Notes: a model not told the origin generated them from the letters alone. 64,000 nucleotides of DNA from Marinobacter nitratireducens (GCF_000708045.1 NZ_ANIE01000010.1:62001-126000), one strand, 5' to 3'; positions 19,309 through 30,806 are shown, counted from the stretch's first letter. Numbers and translations are program-made.

Positions 19309-21621
19309 TCAGGAAACGGCCTGTTCGGCCAGGGCTGCAGTCGTCGATTTTCCCGGCCGCAAATAACGCCCAAATCCGGCATTACGTAGCGCCAGATCAA
19401 CACAACTCTTGATCACATGAGGCGAATCCAGCAACAGCACGTCTTCCAGCAGCTGTATTGCCCATTCCCGACTCACGGAGCGTATCACCGACTTGACCTT
19501 GGGCAGGCTGGCCGCGTTCATGGAGAGCGAGTCATAGCCCATCGCCATCAACAGAAGGGCGCCACCGGGATCGCCAGCCAGCTCGCCACAAATCCCGACC
19601 GGTTTGCCCACCGCATGAGCGTCCTGGGCGATGCGAACCAACGCCTGCAAGACAGCGGGATGGTAAGAGTGATATAGCTGGGCGACCCGGGGGTTATTGC
19701 GGTCGACTGCCAGCAAATACTGGGTGAGGTCGTTTGAACCTACAGAAAGGAAGTCTACGCGATCCGCCAGTTCACGAATCTGGTAAACCGCCGCAGGAAT
19801 TTCGACCATCACACCCACCTTGGGCATATGGATGTCATATCCCTCTTCACGGACTTCGTGATACACCCGGTAGATCAGGTGCAATGATTCCTCAACTTCT
19901 GACACGTTGCTGATCATCGGCAGCATGATCTGGAGATTGTTCAAGCCCTCACTGGCCTTGAGCATGGCACGGACCTGAACCAGGAAAATCTCCGGGTGAT
20001 CGAGGGTGACCCGGATACCCCGCCAGCCAAGGAACGGGTTTTCCTCGTGGATCGGGAAATAGGTCAGGGATTTGTCACCGCCCACGTCCAGCGAACGCAT
20101 GGTCACAGGGTTCGGCGCAAAGGCCTCAAGCTGCTCCCGGTAGTATTCGCGCTGCTCCTGCTCAGAAGGGAACCGGTCCTTAATCATGAACGGAACTTCG
20201 GTCCGGTACAGGCCAATGCCCTCAGCACCATGGGAAAGCGAGCGCACGACGTCTGTCATCAGACCGGTATTGACCAGAAGCGACAGCCTGTGACCGTCGG
20301 TCGTCTCGGAGGGCTTGTCACGCAATGCCTCGAGACCACGCACCAACTCATCTTCTTCGTCGCAGATGGCTTGATAAAACGCTCTCAGGTCCTCTGAGGG
20401 GGACGCAAAAATCTGTCCCTCGAAACCGTCGACGATCAATTCCTTGCCATCAAGTTGGTTGACCGGAATATCCACCAACCCCATGACGGTCGGAACGCCC
20501 ATCGCCCGTGCAAGGATGGCAACGTGAGAGTTACTTGAGCCTTTCACCGACACGAGTCCGACCAGACGTCCCTTGGGCACCTCCCCCAGCATGGCTGGCG
20601 TCAGCTCTTCGCTCACAAGTACGGTATGCTCTGGATACTCCAGATGCCGCTGCTCACCTTCCTGCAGATGTGAAAGCAGCCGGCGCCCCAGATCACGGAC
20701 ATCCACCGCCCGCTCCTGAAGGTAATGATCATCCATCATCTCGAAGTGGCGTACATACTGCTGCACAACCTGCTTCAAGGCTCCGGGCGCCCAGATCCCC
20801 TCGCGAATCCGGTTGGCAACTTCGCCGGGCAGCGCTTCATCCCCCAGCATCCGGAGATAGACATCAAACAGGGCCTGTTCCTCTGGCCGCAACTGGCTCG
20901 CCAGACGCTTTGCCACCCGCTCGATATCCTCCCTAACCGCCTTGACAGCGCCCCGGAACAGTTCCAGTTCCCGGTCGATGTCATCGGCCGGTTTTTCCGG
21001 GACCACATCAAGATCAGCCGCGGGGTATACGACGACGCTGTTGCCGATGGCCACGCCGGGCGCTCCCGGCACGCCATTAAAACTGACATCGTGGGCTTCC
21101 TCGCCAGTCAGCGACATGCCGCTAATGGCGCCCGTTGCCTCGCTGTGCGCGATGACACCGGCCAACTGCGCCGAGACCGTTACAAGAAATGCCTCTTCAC
21201 CTTCGTCAAAGCAGCGTGAACTCTCTCGCTGCTGGACCACGAGAACACCAAGTACGCGGCGGTGGTGAATAATCGGTACACCGAGGAATGAGCGAAAACG
21301 CTCTTCCCCGGTTTCCGGAAAGTAGCGATAACGGGGATGGGAGGGAGCATCTTCCAGGTTAAGCGGTTCCTCGCGGGAGCCAACCAGGCCGACCAACCCC
21401 TCAGAGTAGCCCAGACTGACCTGACCAACCGCCTTTCGGTACAGACCCTCGGTGGCCATCAGCAGATAGCGGTTGCTGCCAGGATCCAGCAGATAAACCG
21501 AGCAGACCTCCGTGCCCATGGCCTTTTGCACCCGCGAAACAATGATATCCAGCGCCTCCTGCAAATCACGGGCGCTGTTTACCTCTTGTACAAGACTTCG
21601 CAGTATGCTCAGCATGGCCAT
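19309..21621 (-). CDS. ptsP: Nitrogen PTS enzyme I, PEP-protein phosphotransferase PtsP
   Basis: First enzyme of the nitrogen-related phosphotransferase system; it takes phosphate from PEP and passes it to NPr. The 770-residue product has an N-terminal GAF domain (about 1-165) and the enzyme I fold. The phosphorylated His is in SSNSHVAILARAMGVPT (His366). The PEP-binding barrel has the active-site Cys in GICGELAGDP (Cys678). A second ATG at 21615 (MLSILR) is an equally good start by homology. It is 15 bp downstream of rppH; the pair is conserved in gammaproteobacteria. Confidence 0.95.
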   Translation of the reverse strand: MAMLSILRSLVQEVNSARDLQEALDIIVSRVQKAMGTEVCSVYLLDPGSNRYLLMATEGLYRKAVGQVSLGYSEGLVGLVGSREEPLNLEDAPSHPRYRYFPETGEERFRSFLGVPIIHHRRVLGVLVVQQRESSRCFDEGEEAFLVTVSAQLAGVIAHSEATGAISGMSLTGEEAHDVSFNGVPGAPGVAIGNSVVVYPAADLDVVPEKPADDIDRELELFRGAVKAVREDIERVAKRLASQLRPEEQALFDVYLRMLGDEALPGEVANRIREGIWAPGALKQVVQQYVRHFEMMDDHYLQERAVDVRDLGRRLLSHLQEGEQRHLEYPEHTVLVSEELTPAMLGEVPKGRLVGLVSVKGSSNSHVAILARAMGVPTVMGLVDIPVNQLDGKELIVDGFEGQIFASPSEDLRAFYQAICDEEDELVRGLEALRDKPSETTDGHRLSLLVNTGLMTDVVRSLSHGAEGIGLYRTEVPFMIKDRFPSEQEQREYYREQLEAFAPNPVTMRSLDVGGDKSLTYFPIHEENPFLGWRGIRVTLDHPEIFLVQVRAMLKASEGLNNLQIMLPMISNVSEVEESLHLIYRVYHEVREEGYDIHMPKVGVMVEIPAAVYQIRELADRVDFLSVGSNDLTQYLLAVDRNNPRVAQLYHSYHPAVLQALVRIAQDAHAVGKPVGICGELAGDPGGALLLMAMGYDSLSMNAASLPKVKSVIRSVSREWAIQLLEDVLLLDSPHVIKSCVDLALRNAGFGRYLRPGKSTTAALAEQAVS

Positions 21622-21636
21622 GGCCGGGTCAGTCCA

Positions 21637-22167
21637 TCATTTCCTGGATTCCTTTGCACGCCGGGGTTGTTCGTTTCGCTGCCACTGTTCCATGTTGTAG
21701 AACAGTCGCGGCGCCAACTCCCTCAACGCACGCCTGTATACCTCGCGTTTAAACGAGACCACCTGTCCCAACGGATACCAGTAACTCACCCACTGCCAAC
21801 CGTCGAATTCCGGTGAATCAGTGCCATCGACGCACACTCGTGCGTCTGGCGATAACATCCTCAGCAGGAACCATTTCTGTTTTTGGCCCACACAAACGGG
21901 GTGGGAGTTATGACGTACCATCCTCCTCGGAAGTCGGTACCTGAGCCAGCCCCGGGTACAACTGATGATCTCAACATCATTTGCCCCCAGACCAACTTCT
22001 TCTCCAAGCTCCCGGTAAAGTGCCTGCTCAGGTGATTCGTTATGCTTGATACCACCCTGCGGAAACTGCCAGGAGTCTTGCCCTATGCGCCTTGCCCAGA
22101 GAACTTCTCCTCTGTGGTTGGCCAGAATGATTCCGACGTTGGGTCTGAAACCGTCTGAATCAATCAC
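21637..22167 (-). CDS. rppH: RNA pyrophosphohydrolase RppH
   Basis: Nudix hydrolase that removes pyrophosphate from mRNA 5' ends and so triggers decay. The 176-residue product carries a complete Nudix box from Gly38 to Leu60 with the core RELGEEVGL. The N-terminus [15 protein letters not shown] and the [21 protein letters not shown] segment are typical of RppH. It starts at GTG with GAGGA 7 nt upstream. Confidence 0.97.
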   Translation of the reverse strand: MIDSDGFRPNVGIILANHRGEVLWARRIGQDSWQFPQGGIKHNESPEQALYRELGEEVGLGANDVEIISCTRGWLRYRLPRRMVRHNSHPVCVGQKQKWFLLRMLSPDARVCVDGTDSPEFDGWQWVSYWYPLGQVVSFKREVYRRALRELAPRLFYNMEQWQRNEQPRRAKESRK

Positions 22168-22340
22168 GGCACAGTCCTCTCAAAAGTCGGTTGACCAGTA
22201 CAAAAATCAACCGGTCAGATTTATCCAAGTTGTTCTCATTCTTGCAGAAACCCAAGAGTTGGGCAAACACAGCCGCGCCTGGATGAGCGTGTTAGACTAC
22301 CGATCTCAACGCTAGCCCGGCGATCACTGGAGGAAACAGC

Positions 22341-22997
22341 TTGACGCTCGCAATTTTTGATCTGGACAACACCCTGCTGGCAGGCGATAGCGATCACGCC
22401 TGGGGCGATTTTCTCGTCGAGGAAGGCATCGTCGATGCAGAGGAATATCGAAAGGCCAACGACCAGTTCTATCAGCAGTACCTGAACGGCGAACTGGATA
22501 TACTTCACTATCTCGGGTTTGCGCTCCGGCCGCTGGCCGATCATGGCATGGACGACCTGCTGGCTTGGCGAGAAAAATTCATGGCCAGCAAGGTACAGCC
22601 TATGATGCTGCCCAAAGCCACGGCCTTGCTGGAGAGCCACCGGGAACAGGGACACACCCTGATGATCATCACCGCAACGAACCGTTTCGTCACAGAACCC
22701 ATTGCCAACGAACTGGGCATTGAACATCTGATTGCCACCGAACCGGAAATGGTGAATGGCCAATACACTGGTCGAGTTGCAGGCGTCCCCAGCTTTCAGG
22801 ATGGGAAAGTCATCCGACTCAAGGAGTGGCTACAGGCGCACGGCGAGGATTTGACGAGCGCCTGGTTCTACAGCGATTCCCACAACGACGTTCCGCTATT
22901 ACAGCACGTTGCCAACCCTGTCGCCGTTGACCCGGATCCCAAACTGGAAGCCCTGGCCCGGGAAAACGGCTGGCAAGTTCTGTCATTGCGGGGCTGA
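22341..22997 (+). CDS. HAD-IB family phosphatase (SerB-like)
   Basis: 218 residues. Motif I is FDLDNTLLAGDSD (Asp7 nucleophile, Asp9). The motif III lysine lies in FQDGKVIRLKEW, and motif IV is FYSDSHNDVPLL. Subfamily IB includes phosphoserine phosphatase and related small-molecule phosphatases; the substrate is not evident here. The TTG start is supported by GGAGG 7 nt upstream. Divergent from rppH, as in Pseudomonas. Confidence 0.88.
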   Translation: MTLAIFDLDNTLLAGDSDHAWGDFLVEEGIVDAEEYRKANDQFYQQYLNGELDILHYLGFALRPLADHGMDDLLAWREKFMASKVQPMMLPKATALLESHREQGHTLMIITATNRFVTEPIANELGIEHLIATEPEMVNGQYTGRVAGVPSFQDGKVIRLKEWLQAHGEDLTSAWFYSDSHNDVPLLQHVANPVAVDPDPKLEALARENGWQVLSLRG

Positions 22998-23025
22998 AGG
23001 CAGGCCAAAAACGGGAACCGAATCG

Positions 23026-24222
23026 TCAGAAAAATCCGGTCAGGGAGCGCACAAAGCAGGATTTAATGTAATCAGTCTCCGGAATACCGGGTATCACCGG
23101 GTGGTCCGGGGCCTGATGCCCCTGCTCCAACAACTGCACAAAGCGATCAATTTTCCGGCCACTGCCGCGGATAATATCTACCAGCTTTTCCTGGGACAGG
23201 TGCATAGAGCAGGATGCAGACACCAATAGGCCATCTCGATCCAGAAGGCGCAGCCCCAGCTGATTGAGGCGAGCGTAGGCCTGCTCACCAGCCTTCTGGT
23301 CGCGCCGGCGCGGGATCAGGGCCGGCGGATCCAGCACGACAATATCGAACTTTTCTTTTTCGTCGCACAGTGCTTTCAACGCCTCGAAAGCATCGCCTTC
23401 CAGGGTTTCCACGTTTTCGAGGCCGTTTAGACCCGCATTGTGATGCACAGCGTCAATCGCCGAGGACGAACTGTCCACGCAGGTGACGTGCGAGGCGCCG
23501 GCAGAAGCAGCTTGAACCCCCCAGCCACCAACGTAGCTAAACACATCCAGCACACGCTTGCCCGGCGCATAGGCCTGCAGTCGCTGACGATTCATTCTGT
23601 GGTCATAAAACCAGCCGGTTTTCTGGCCGTCAGCCAGATCCACCTCGAAGCGGACGCCATTCTCCTCTACCCGGAGCAACGACGTTTCCGGCCCTTGAGC
23701 CTGCTCCACGTAGGAGTCCAGCCCTTCAACTTTCCGCATCTTGCCGTCGTTCTTCAGCACAATAGCGGCAGGATGTATCAGCCGCTGCACGGCCCGCACG
23801 ATCGCATCCTTCAACAACTCCATGCCCGCCGTCGAGATCTGGATAACAACGGTATCGTCAAACCGATCAATCACCAGCCCCGACAACCCATCACTGTCGC
23901 CAAAGACCCAACGATAGAAAGGCTTCTGAAACAACTTCCCCCGCAGAACCAGGGCATTCTCAAGGCGCTGCTCGAGGCGCTGAGGTGTCATCCCGTGCCG
24001 GGCATCCCGGCTGATCAGCCGGGCACAAATGAGCGTATGGGGATTTACAAACACCGTGCCCAACGCTTTATCGTTGGCGGCACGCAGTTCTGCCTGAGAT
24101 CCGGCCTCAAAACCGGCCAGCGGACTACGCCGGGTATCCACTTCATTGCTGTAAACCCATAGATGGCCAGCCCGAAGGCGCCGCTCAGCGCCTTTGCGCA
24201 GGTATAACACAGGTAAAGTCAT
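23026..24222 (-). CDS. rlmI: 23S rRNA (cytosine-5)-methyltransferase RlmI-type
   Basis: SAM-dependent methyltransferase. The 398-residue product has an N-terminal PUA domain (RKGAERRLRAGHLWVYSNEV), a central RlmI-like domain, and a Rossmann methyltransferase domain with VLDVFSYVGGWGVQAA (SAM site). The catalytic region includes VVLDPPALIPRR and a SCSMHLS motif near the C-terminus. E. coli RlmI makes m5C1962. I chose ATG 24222 with AGGAA 6 nt upstream; an in-frame ATG at 24246 overlaps the gcvH stop and is the alternative. Confidence 0.9.
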   Translation of the reverse strand: MTLPVLYLRKGAERRLRAGHLWVYSNEVDTRRSPLAGFEAGSQAELRAANDKALGTVFVNPHTLICARLISRDARHGMTPQRLEQRLENALVLRGKLFQKPFYRWVFGDSDGLSGLVIDRFDDTVVIQISTAGMELLKDAIVRAVQRLIHPAAIVLKNDGKMRKVEGLDSYVEQAQGPETSLLRVEENGVRFEVDLADGQKTGWFYDHRMNRQRLQAYAPGKRVLDVFSYVGGWGVQAASAGASHVTCVDSSSSAIDAVHHNAGLNGLENVETLEGDAFEALKALCDEKEKFDIVVLDPPALIPRRRDQKAGEQAYARLNQLGLRLLDRDGLLVSASCSMHLSQEKLVDIIRGSGRKIDRFVQLLEQGHQAPDHPVIPGIPETDYIKSCFVRSLTGFF

Positions 24223-24242
24223 ATCAGTTCCTGAGGCAAGGG

Positions 24243-24635
24243 TCATTCTTCGGCAGCAACATGCTCTGCATAGGCCGCTGCGTCCATCAGCCCTTCAAGC
24301 TCTCCCTCGTCTGCCAACTTGACTTTGAAGAGCCAACCATCGCCATAGGGATCCTCGTTTACCTTTTCAGGCTCGTCTTCCAGTGATTCATTCACAGCAA
24401 TCACTTCGCCGGTAACCGGGCTGAATACATCTGATGCTGACTTGACGGATTCCGCCACACCGGCCTCCTCACCGCCATTGACCGTCGCGCCCATATCGGG
24501 CACACCAATATAGACCACATCGCCCAACTGCTCCTGCGCGAAGTCGGTTATGCCAATGGTGGCCGTACCATCGTCGGAAACTCGGGCCCATTGATGGGTT
24601 TCAATGTACTTAAGATCTGCCGGTATATCGCTCAT
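24243..24635 (-). CDS. gcvH: Glycine cleavage system H protein
   Basis: Lipoylated carrier that shuttles the aminomethyl group between glycine cleavage enzymes. The 130-residue product has the lipoylation site Lys65 in ESVKSASD and the typical start IPADLKYIETHQWARV. No gcvT or gcvP is in the window, so this is a detached gcvH. It partly overlaps or abuts the rRNA methyltransferase gene downstream. Confidence 0.96.
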   Translation of the reverse strand: MSDIPADLKYIETHQWARVSDDGTATIGITDFAQEQLGDVVYIGVPDMGATVNGGEEAGVAESVKSASDVFSPVTGEVIAVNESLEDEPEKVNEDPYGDGWLFKVKLADEGELEGLMDAAAYAEHVAAEE

Positions 24636-24730
24636 GTTTGGATCCCCTGATTGATTTTTTCGCGCAGTTTACCGTAACGGCCGCGCGCCAGCGACACCCG
24701 GAGGGATTCACATGAAGGAAAGAGAGAAGG

Positions 24731-25537
24731 TCAGTAACCGGTACTGTTTCGATCCAAAGTGAACTCAAAGCCATCCGCCCGATGGACCTCTGTGTGAAAA
24801 TCTCCGGCGGGTCCCAACTCAAACCATCGGTAGCCAGGGGGCAGAGGTTCAACAGAAAAGTCACTGGACCCTGCCGTGAACTGGATACAGGTCGAGGGCG
24901 TTGCGAGCAGAGCAACGTCACCCCGCTCCTGTTGCAGGTCCTGATGGATATGCCCCCACAGCACCACCTTCACCTGAGGAAACCGATCGACTACCCGCCA
25001 AAATGCCTCCCGGTTCTTCAGACCTATTTTTTCCATCCAGTCAGAGCCAATATCCACTGGATGATGGTGGAGGGAAACCACGGCGGGGATTTCAGGGTGT
25101 TGATTCAGGCAGGATTCCAGAAATTCCAGCTCCGACGGCGCAAGATCCCCAAACACCTTGCCGGGCACGGAAGAATCCAACAACACGAATTGCCAGCCGC
25201 CCTGGATGATGTGACGCCGGTTGGCGCAAAACTCAGATGCCACTGACTGAAGAATCTCTGCGTTATCGTGGTTGCCGGCGATCCAGGCAGAACCACAGCT
25301 GAAAGCACCAAGGTTGTTTCCGAATACCCGGTAAGCCTCCTCCGAACCATCCTGGGCAAGGTCGCCTGTCGCCAGGATAAGGTCAGGCTCCCCATGACGT
25401 TTCAACACTTCAGAAATAACCGCGGAAAGGCTTTCACGGGTATTAACACCCAGCAACTCGCCATCCGGGTTTGCCATTAAGTGAGGGTCTGTCAATTGTA
25501 ATACCCGCAGAGGCCGGGTGTCTGCCGTTGTGGTCAT
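24731..25537 (-). CDS. cpdA: 3',5'-cyclic-AMP phosphodiesterase CpdA
   Basis: Metallophosphoesterase that hydrolyses cAMP. From ATG 25537 it has 268 residues with the five metal-binding signatures: DPHL near residue 17, GDLAQDG, GNHD, HHHP, and GHIHQD. An upstream in-frame start at 25582 would add 15 residues (MRHTPILGIEL); neither start has a strong Shine-Dalgarno, and the shorter fits the family. The order nudF-DUF1249-cpdA matches the E. coli nudF-yqiB-cpdA locus. Confidence 0.92.
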   Translation of the reverse strand: MTTTADTRPLRVLQLTDPHLMANPDGELLGVNTRESLSAVISEVLKRHGEPDLILATGDLAQDGSEEAYRVFGNNLGAFSCGSAWIAGNHDNAEILQSVASEFCANRRHIIQGGWQFVLLDSSVPGKVFGDLAPSELEFLESCLNQHPEIPAVVSLHHHPVDIGSDWMEKIGLKNREAFWRVVDRFPQVKVVLWGHIHQDLQQERGDVALLATPSTCIQFTAGSSDFSVEPLPPGYRWFELGPAGDFHTEVHRADGFEFTLDRNSTGY

Positions 25538-25687
25538 GGTACTCGCAGTCAGTTCTATGCCAAGGATTGGAGTATGACGCAAGTGTACGCCGACCGTTCC
25601 CTATTCGATGACCGATTAATGGAACGGCTTCACATTATTGCCAACCTATGCTTCTTGGTTCCGTTTTTTGACAACTATGACACAAAG

Positions 25688-26173
25688 TCAGTCAACACCC
25701 TCGCCCGCCGACCAGGCGGCGTGCTCCATCGGCAAATGACCAAAGCGCAGGCAGTAATCCAGCCAATCAGCCAGGAAACCGTTAACCTGCACCTTCTCGT
25801 CGGGATGATGCATAAATCGGTTCGGATAATCATTCACAGGCGCAATTCGACGGTCTCGATAACAACTGATTACCTCAGCCATCCCGGCATCATGGTAAAC
25901 CCTGACCGTCATCTGAGGATTGTTCAACCAACGCCCTGAATTATGAACCTGCTCAAGCAACAGCGTTTCTGTGAAGCGAGCTCCCTGGAGCACCTCGATG
26001 CGTACCCGACCCAGGTACTGATTTTCCCTGTGAAGCTCAAACTCACAGACTGGTTTGCCATCCACTTTCAGATTACGCAACTTATTCAAGCGCTGGTAAT
26101 TACCATCGCATAACGCCCCCAGCTGCCGGAGATCCGGAACGTAGCGCTTGGGTTTCATCGCCCATTCAGTCAT
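25688..26173 (-). CDS. DUF1249 family protein (YqiB-like)
   Basis: 161 residues, with the family hallmarks PDLRQLGALCDGNYQRL at the N-terminus and a beta-rich body with NPQMTVRVYHDAGMAEVI. Function is unknown. Its start overlaps the nudF stop by 4 bp, so it is translationally coupled to it, and its conserved linkage with nudF and cpdA suggests a shared nucleotide-related role (inference). Confidence 0.9.
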   Translation of the reverse strand: MTEWAMKPKRYVPDLRQLGALCDGNYQRLNKLRNLKVDGKPVCEFELHRENQYLGRVRIEVLQGARFTETLLLEQVHNSGRWLNNPQMTVRVYHDAGMAEVISCYRDRRIAPVNDYPNRFMHHPDEKVQVNGFLADWLDYCLRFGHLPMEHAAWSAGEGVD

Positions 26174-26790
26174 TGATTTGCCTCACGTCTTAGCCTCGAA
26201 CGATTAAGCTCAAGCCACTGCAGGGCGATAATAGCGGCAGCGTTATTGATCCTGCCATCGTGGATCATGGCAATAGCGTCATCAGCGGAGACCACATGGG
26301 CCCGGATATCCTCATGCTCATGCTCGATGCCAAACAGCCCACCGGCAGATTCGGCGCTGATCTGGCCGTAAAAAAGGTGGATCATTTCGGTGGTGCCGCC
26401 CGGGGAAACGAGGTAGTCGCAGATTTTCTCCAGCTTCGAGAACGTAAGGCCGGCTTCTTCCTGCCCTTCACGCTGGGCTACTTCTTCTGGGGATTCTCCA
26501 TCTTCGTTCATCCCGGCGACGAGTTCGAGCAGCCAGGGCGATTGTGCCCGCCCGAGCGCACCGAGGCGGAACTGCTCGAGGAGCACGACTTCCTCGCGGA
26601 CGGGATCGTAGGGCAACACACAGGTAGCGTCGCCACGAATGAACAGTTCGCGGGTAAAGACCGGCATCTCCTGACCGTCAAACCGCGGATGCGTCAACCA
26701 TAGCTTGTCCATCCGGAAGAAGCCCTGGAAGACGGTTTCACGCTTTTCGATGTATACATCGCTGGCGCTGAACTGGAACGGTTTGGTCAT
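26170..26790 (-). CDS. nudF: ADP-ribose pyrophosphatase NudF
   Basis: Nudix hydrolase cleaving ADP-ribose to AMP and ribose-5-phosphate. The 206-residue product has the Nudix box at residues 93-115 (GMNEDGESPEEVAQREGQEE), preceded by EQFRLGAL and ELVAG and followed by PGGTTE, all typical of the ADP-ribose group. First gene of the nudF-DUF1249-(cpdA) set. Confidence 0.95.
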   Translation of the reverse strand: MTKPFQFSASDVYIEKRETVFQGFFRMDKLWLTHPRFDGQEMPVFTRELFIRGDATCVLPYDPVREEVVLLEQFRLGALGRAQSPWLLELVAGMNEDGESPEEVAQREGQEEAGLTFSKLEKICDYLVSPGGTTEMIHLFYGQISAESAGGLFGIEHEHEDIRAHVVSADDAIAMIHDGRINNAAAIIALQWLELNRSRLRREANQ

Positions 26791-26882
26791 TGCTCATCCC
26801 GATTTATAATCGACTTTGAACGATAGCCGTTACTGCGGTGTGCCTGCAAGCTTCCCGAGCCTGTATATCCGATGGTGGAGGC

Positions 26883-26990
26883 GGTGAGCATCCCTGCCGC
26901 CCAAAACCCGCTCCTTGCGGCACATCCATGTGGCGCTTGGGCTTCGCCATCCATGGCTACGCACAGTTTTGGGCGGCAGGGATGCTCACC
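26883..26990. repeat. Long palindromic repeat element, copy 1
   Basis: 108 bp with perfect 25-bp arms: 26883-26907 (GGTGAGCATCCCTGCCGCCC...) and its exact complement at 26966-26990. The interior contains a second hairpin CCATG-TGGCG-CTTGGGCTT-CGCCA-TC-CATGG. The interior, but not the arms, is shared with copy 2 in opposite orientation. No coding potential is evident. Confidence 0.9.
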
Positions 26991-27042
26991 TTCCAAACTC
27001 CACAATGGCCTTCCAAAGCCGCAGGCCATCCGGATACCTGAG

Positions 27043-27152
27043 GAGCAGGGCGGGGACGACTGTTCTGGACTGTGCGGAGCCATGGATGGCGAAGCCCAAG
27101 CGCCCCATGGATGGGCTTGAGCGTGTCCTGAACAGTCGTCCCCGCCCTGCTC
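27043..27152. repeat. Long palindromic repeat element, copy 2
   Basis: 110 bp with 28-bp arms bearing one mismatch: 27043-27070 (GAGCAGGGCGGGGACGACTG...) against 27125-27152. The inner hairpin is CCATGG-AT-GGCG-AAGCCCAAG-CGCC-CCATGG. Over about 45 bp the core is the reverse complement of the copy 1 core with a few mismatches, while the outer arms are unrelated to those of copy 1. It lies 29 bp downstream of the thiC stop on the minus strand. Confidence 0.9.
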
Positions 27153-27180
27153 AGCCACCGAAAGTCAGAGGCCCATCAAA

Positions 27181-29151
<1,971 letters not shown>

Positions 29152-29171
29152 TCAGCTGCATAGTCTCAATT

Positions 29172-29257
29172 CCTACGCCGGTATTATCCGGATCAGGTCG
29201 CGGGTTCTGCGTTGCAATCTCAGCCGGTTCCCAAAACTCTGGGATCCAGCACCCCGT
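29172..29257 (-). promoter_or_regulatory. TPP riboswitch (THI element) of thiC
   Basis: On the minus strand it carries GGGGTGC (29255-29249), CTGAGA (29223-29218), and ACCTGATCCGGATAATACC followed by GGCGTAGG (29198-29172), in the order of the thiamine pyrophosphate aptamer. It lies about 115 nt before the thiC ATG. No intrinsic terminator is obvious between aptamer and start, so control is probably translational. Confidence 0.95.
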
Positions 29258-29436
29258 CAAGACGCGATTCTGTATTGTGTGGCCCCCGAAATGAGTGCCA
29301 AATGCAAGTGTAGAGCTGAGCATGATTATTGTCCATAATGGCCAGCCATAGACTTCGGACAACGCGCGACCTGTATTGACTGCTACACCGGAGTGTTAAG
29401 CGGGACGCTTACGTGCATAGGTATTCAGGAGAAACA

Positions 29437-30795
29437 ATGAAGAAACGACTGCTTTCCGGACTTGTTGGCCTCTTGGCGGCCCAGCCCGCCCTTTCCATGG
29501 ATCTGGTTGAGACCTATGAGAAAGCACTTTCCTACGACTCCGGCATTGCCGCGGCCAGGGCCAGCTTTGAAGCCCAGCAGGCAGCCAGTGACGTAACCAA
29601 GAGCGCACTGCTTCCCCAAATCGGCGCTTACGGCGAGGCGAATCATACTGACGTGGATGGCGACATTCAGGACGAAAGCTACAAGAGCTTCAACTATGGC
29701 GTTCAGCTCACTCAGCCCCTGTTCCGGGCGGACTCCTGGTTTTCCTACGACGCCAGTCAGTTCCAGACCGAATCTGCGCGCGCACAATACAACCTGGCGC
29801 AACAACAGCTGATCCTGGATGTTGCTAACGCGTACTTTGCAGTACTGAGAGCTCAGGACACTTTGACCACAGCCCTGGCGGCCGAGGCGGCAATTCAGCG
29901 CCAGTATGAACAGGCGCAGGAGCGGTTTGATGTCGGCCTGATTGCAATAACGGAAGTGTATGAAGCGCGCGCCAGCTATGACGACACCAGAAGTCAGCGT
30001 ATCGCCGCAGAAAATCAGCTCAACGTTGCGCGCGAGCAGCTGGCGCGACTGACCGGGGAGTACACCGAAGATCTGGAAAATCTCCGTCAAGCTTTCCCTC
30101 TCGGACGCCCGGATCCAATGGACCCATCGCAGTGGGAAACCACAGCCTTGGAGCAAAACTGGTCAATCCAGTCGGCCATGTTTGACCTGAATGCCAGTGA
30201 AGCCAACCTGAAGGTTGCCAAATCCGGCCATTACCCGACGCTGGATCTCACTGCCTCGTACGGTGACAACAACATTGAAGGCGGATCACTAAATCAGTTC
30301 GAGGGCACTCAGGGCGTGATTGGCCTGACCCTGAACGTCCCACTGTACACGGGCGGCGGTACCCAGGCGGGCGTCCGCCAACAGCGCTCCCGGGTAACGG
30401 TTGCGGAACAGAGCCTCAACACGGTGCGCAGGGACGTCCGGGTCAACACCCGCAGCCTGTTCCTCACTGTGAACAACAACATCGAAACGGCTTCGGCGCT
30501 AGAGCAGACCATCATCTCCCGGCGCAGCGCCCTGGATGCGACCCGCGCAGGTTATGAGGTGGGAACAAGGAATATCGTCGAAGTGCTGGATGCAGAACGC
30601 GCCTATTATGTTGCGCTGCTGGATTATTCAAATGCTCGATATGACTATGTCATTAATTCGCTGCAGCTCAAGCAGTCCGCTGGCATTCTGAGCCCCCAGG
30701 ATCTGATTGATCTGAATAACTGGCTCAGCGAGACCGCACCGGGCATTGAAGCGATCGCTAATGAGAAACAGACCCTCGAAGATCCTGCCCAGTAA
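29437..30795 (+). CDS. tolC: TolC family outer-membrane efflux channel
   Basis: Outer-membrane trimeric exit duct for type I secretion and RND/MFS efflux. ATG 29437 (AGGAG 5 nt upstream) gives 452 residues with signal peptide MKKRLLSGLVGLLAAQPALS. Two OEP repeats follow, the first with YEKALSYDSGIAAARASFEAQ and the second with FDLNASEANLKVAKSGHYP, as in TolC. The C-terminus lacks the long E. coli tail. Divergent from thiC with the riboswitch leader in between; the same neighbours occur in Pseudomonas. Confidence 0.94.
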   Translation: MKKRLLSGLVGLLAAQPALSMDLVETYEKALSYDSGIAAARASFEAQQAASDVTKSALLPQIGAYGEANHTDVDGDIQDESYKSFNYGVQLTQPLFRADSWFSYDASQFQTESARAQYNLAQQQLILDVANAYFAVLRAQDTLTTALAAEAAIQRQYEQAQERFDVGLIAITEVYEARASYDDTRSQRIAAENQLNVAREQLARLTGEYTEDLENLRQAFPLGRPDPMDPSQWETTALEQNWSIQSAMFDLNASEANLKVAKSGHYPTLDLTASYGDNNIEGGSLNQFEGTQGVIGLTLNVPLYTGGGTQAGVRQQRSRVTVAEQSLNTVRRDVRVNTRSLFLTVNNNIETASALEQTIISRRSALDATRAGYEVGTRNIVEVLDAERAYYVALLDYSNARYDYVINSLQLKQSAGILSPQDLIDLNNWLSETAPGIEAIANEKQTLEDPAQ

Positions 30796-30806
30796 CGGCT
30801 GTCCTC

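Noticed and set aside
22188..22213. Inverted repeat CGGTTGA-N12-TCAACCG between rppH and the HAD gene as an operator
   Set aside because: Short arms and no clear promoter overlap; could occur by chance.
24243..24635. A glycine cleavage operon or glycine riboswitch around gcvH
   Set aside because: No gcvT/gcvP or riboswitch-like leader is visible; gcvH stands alone among unrelated genes.
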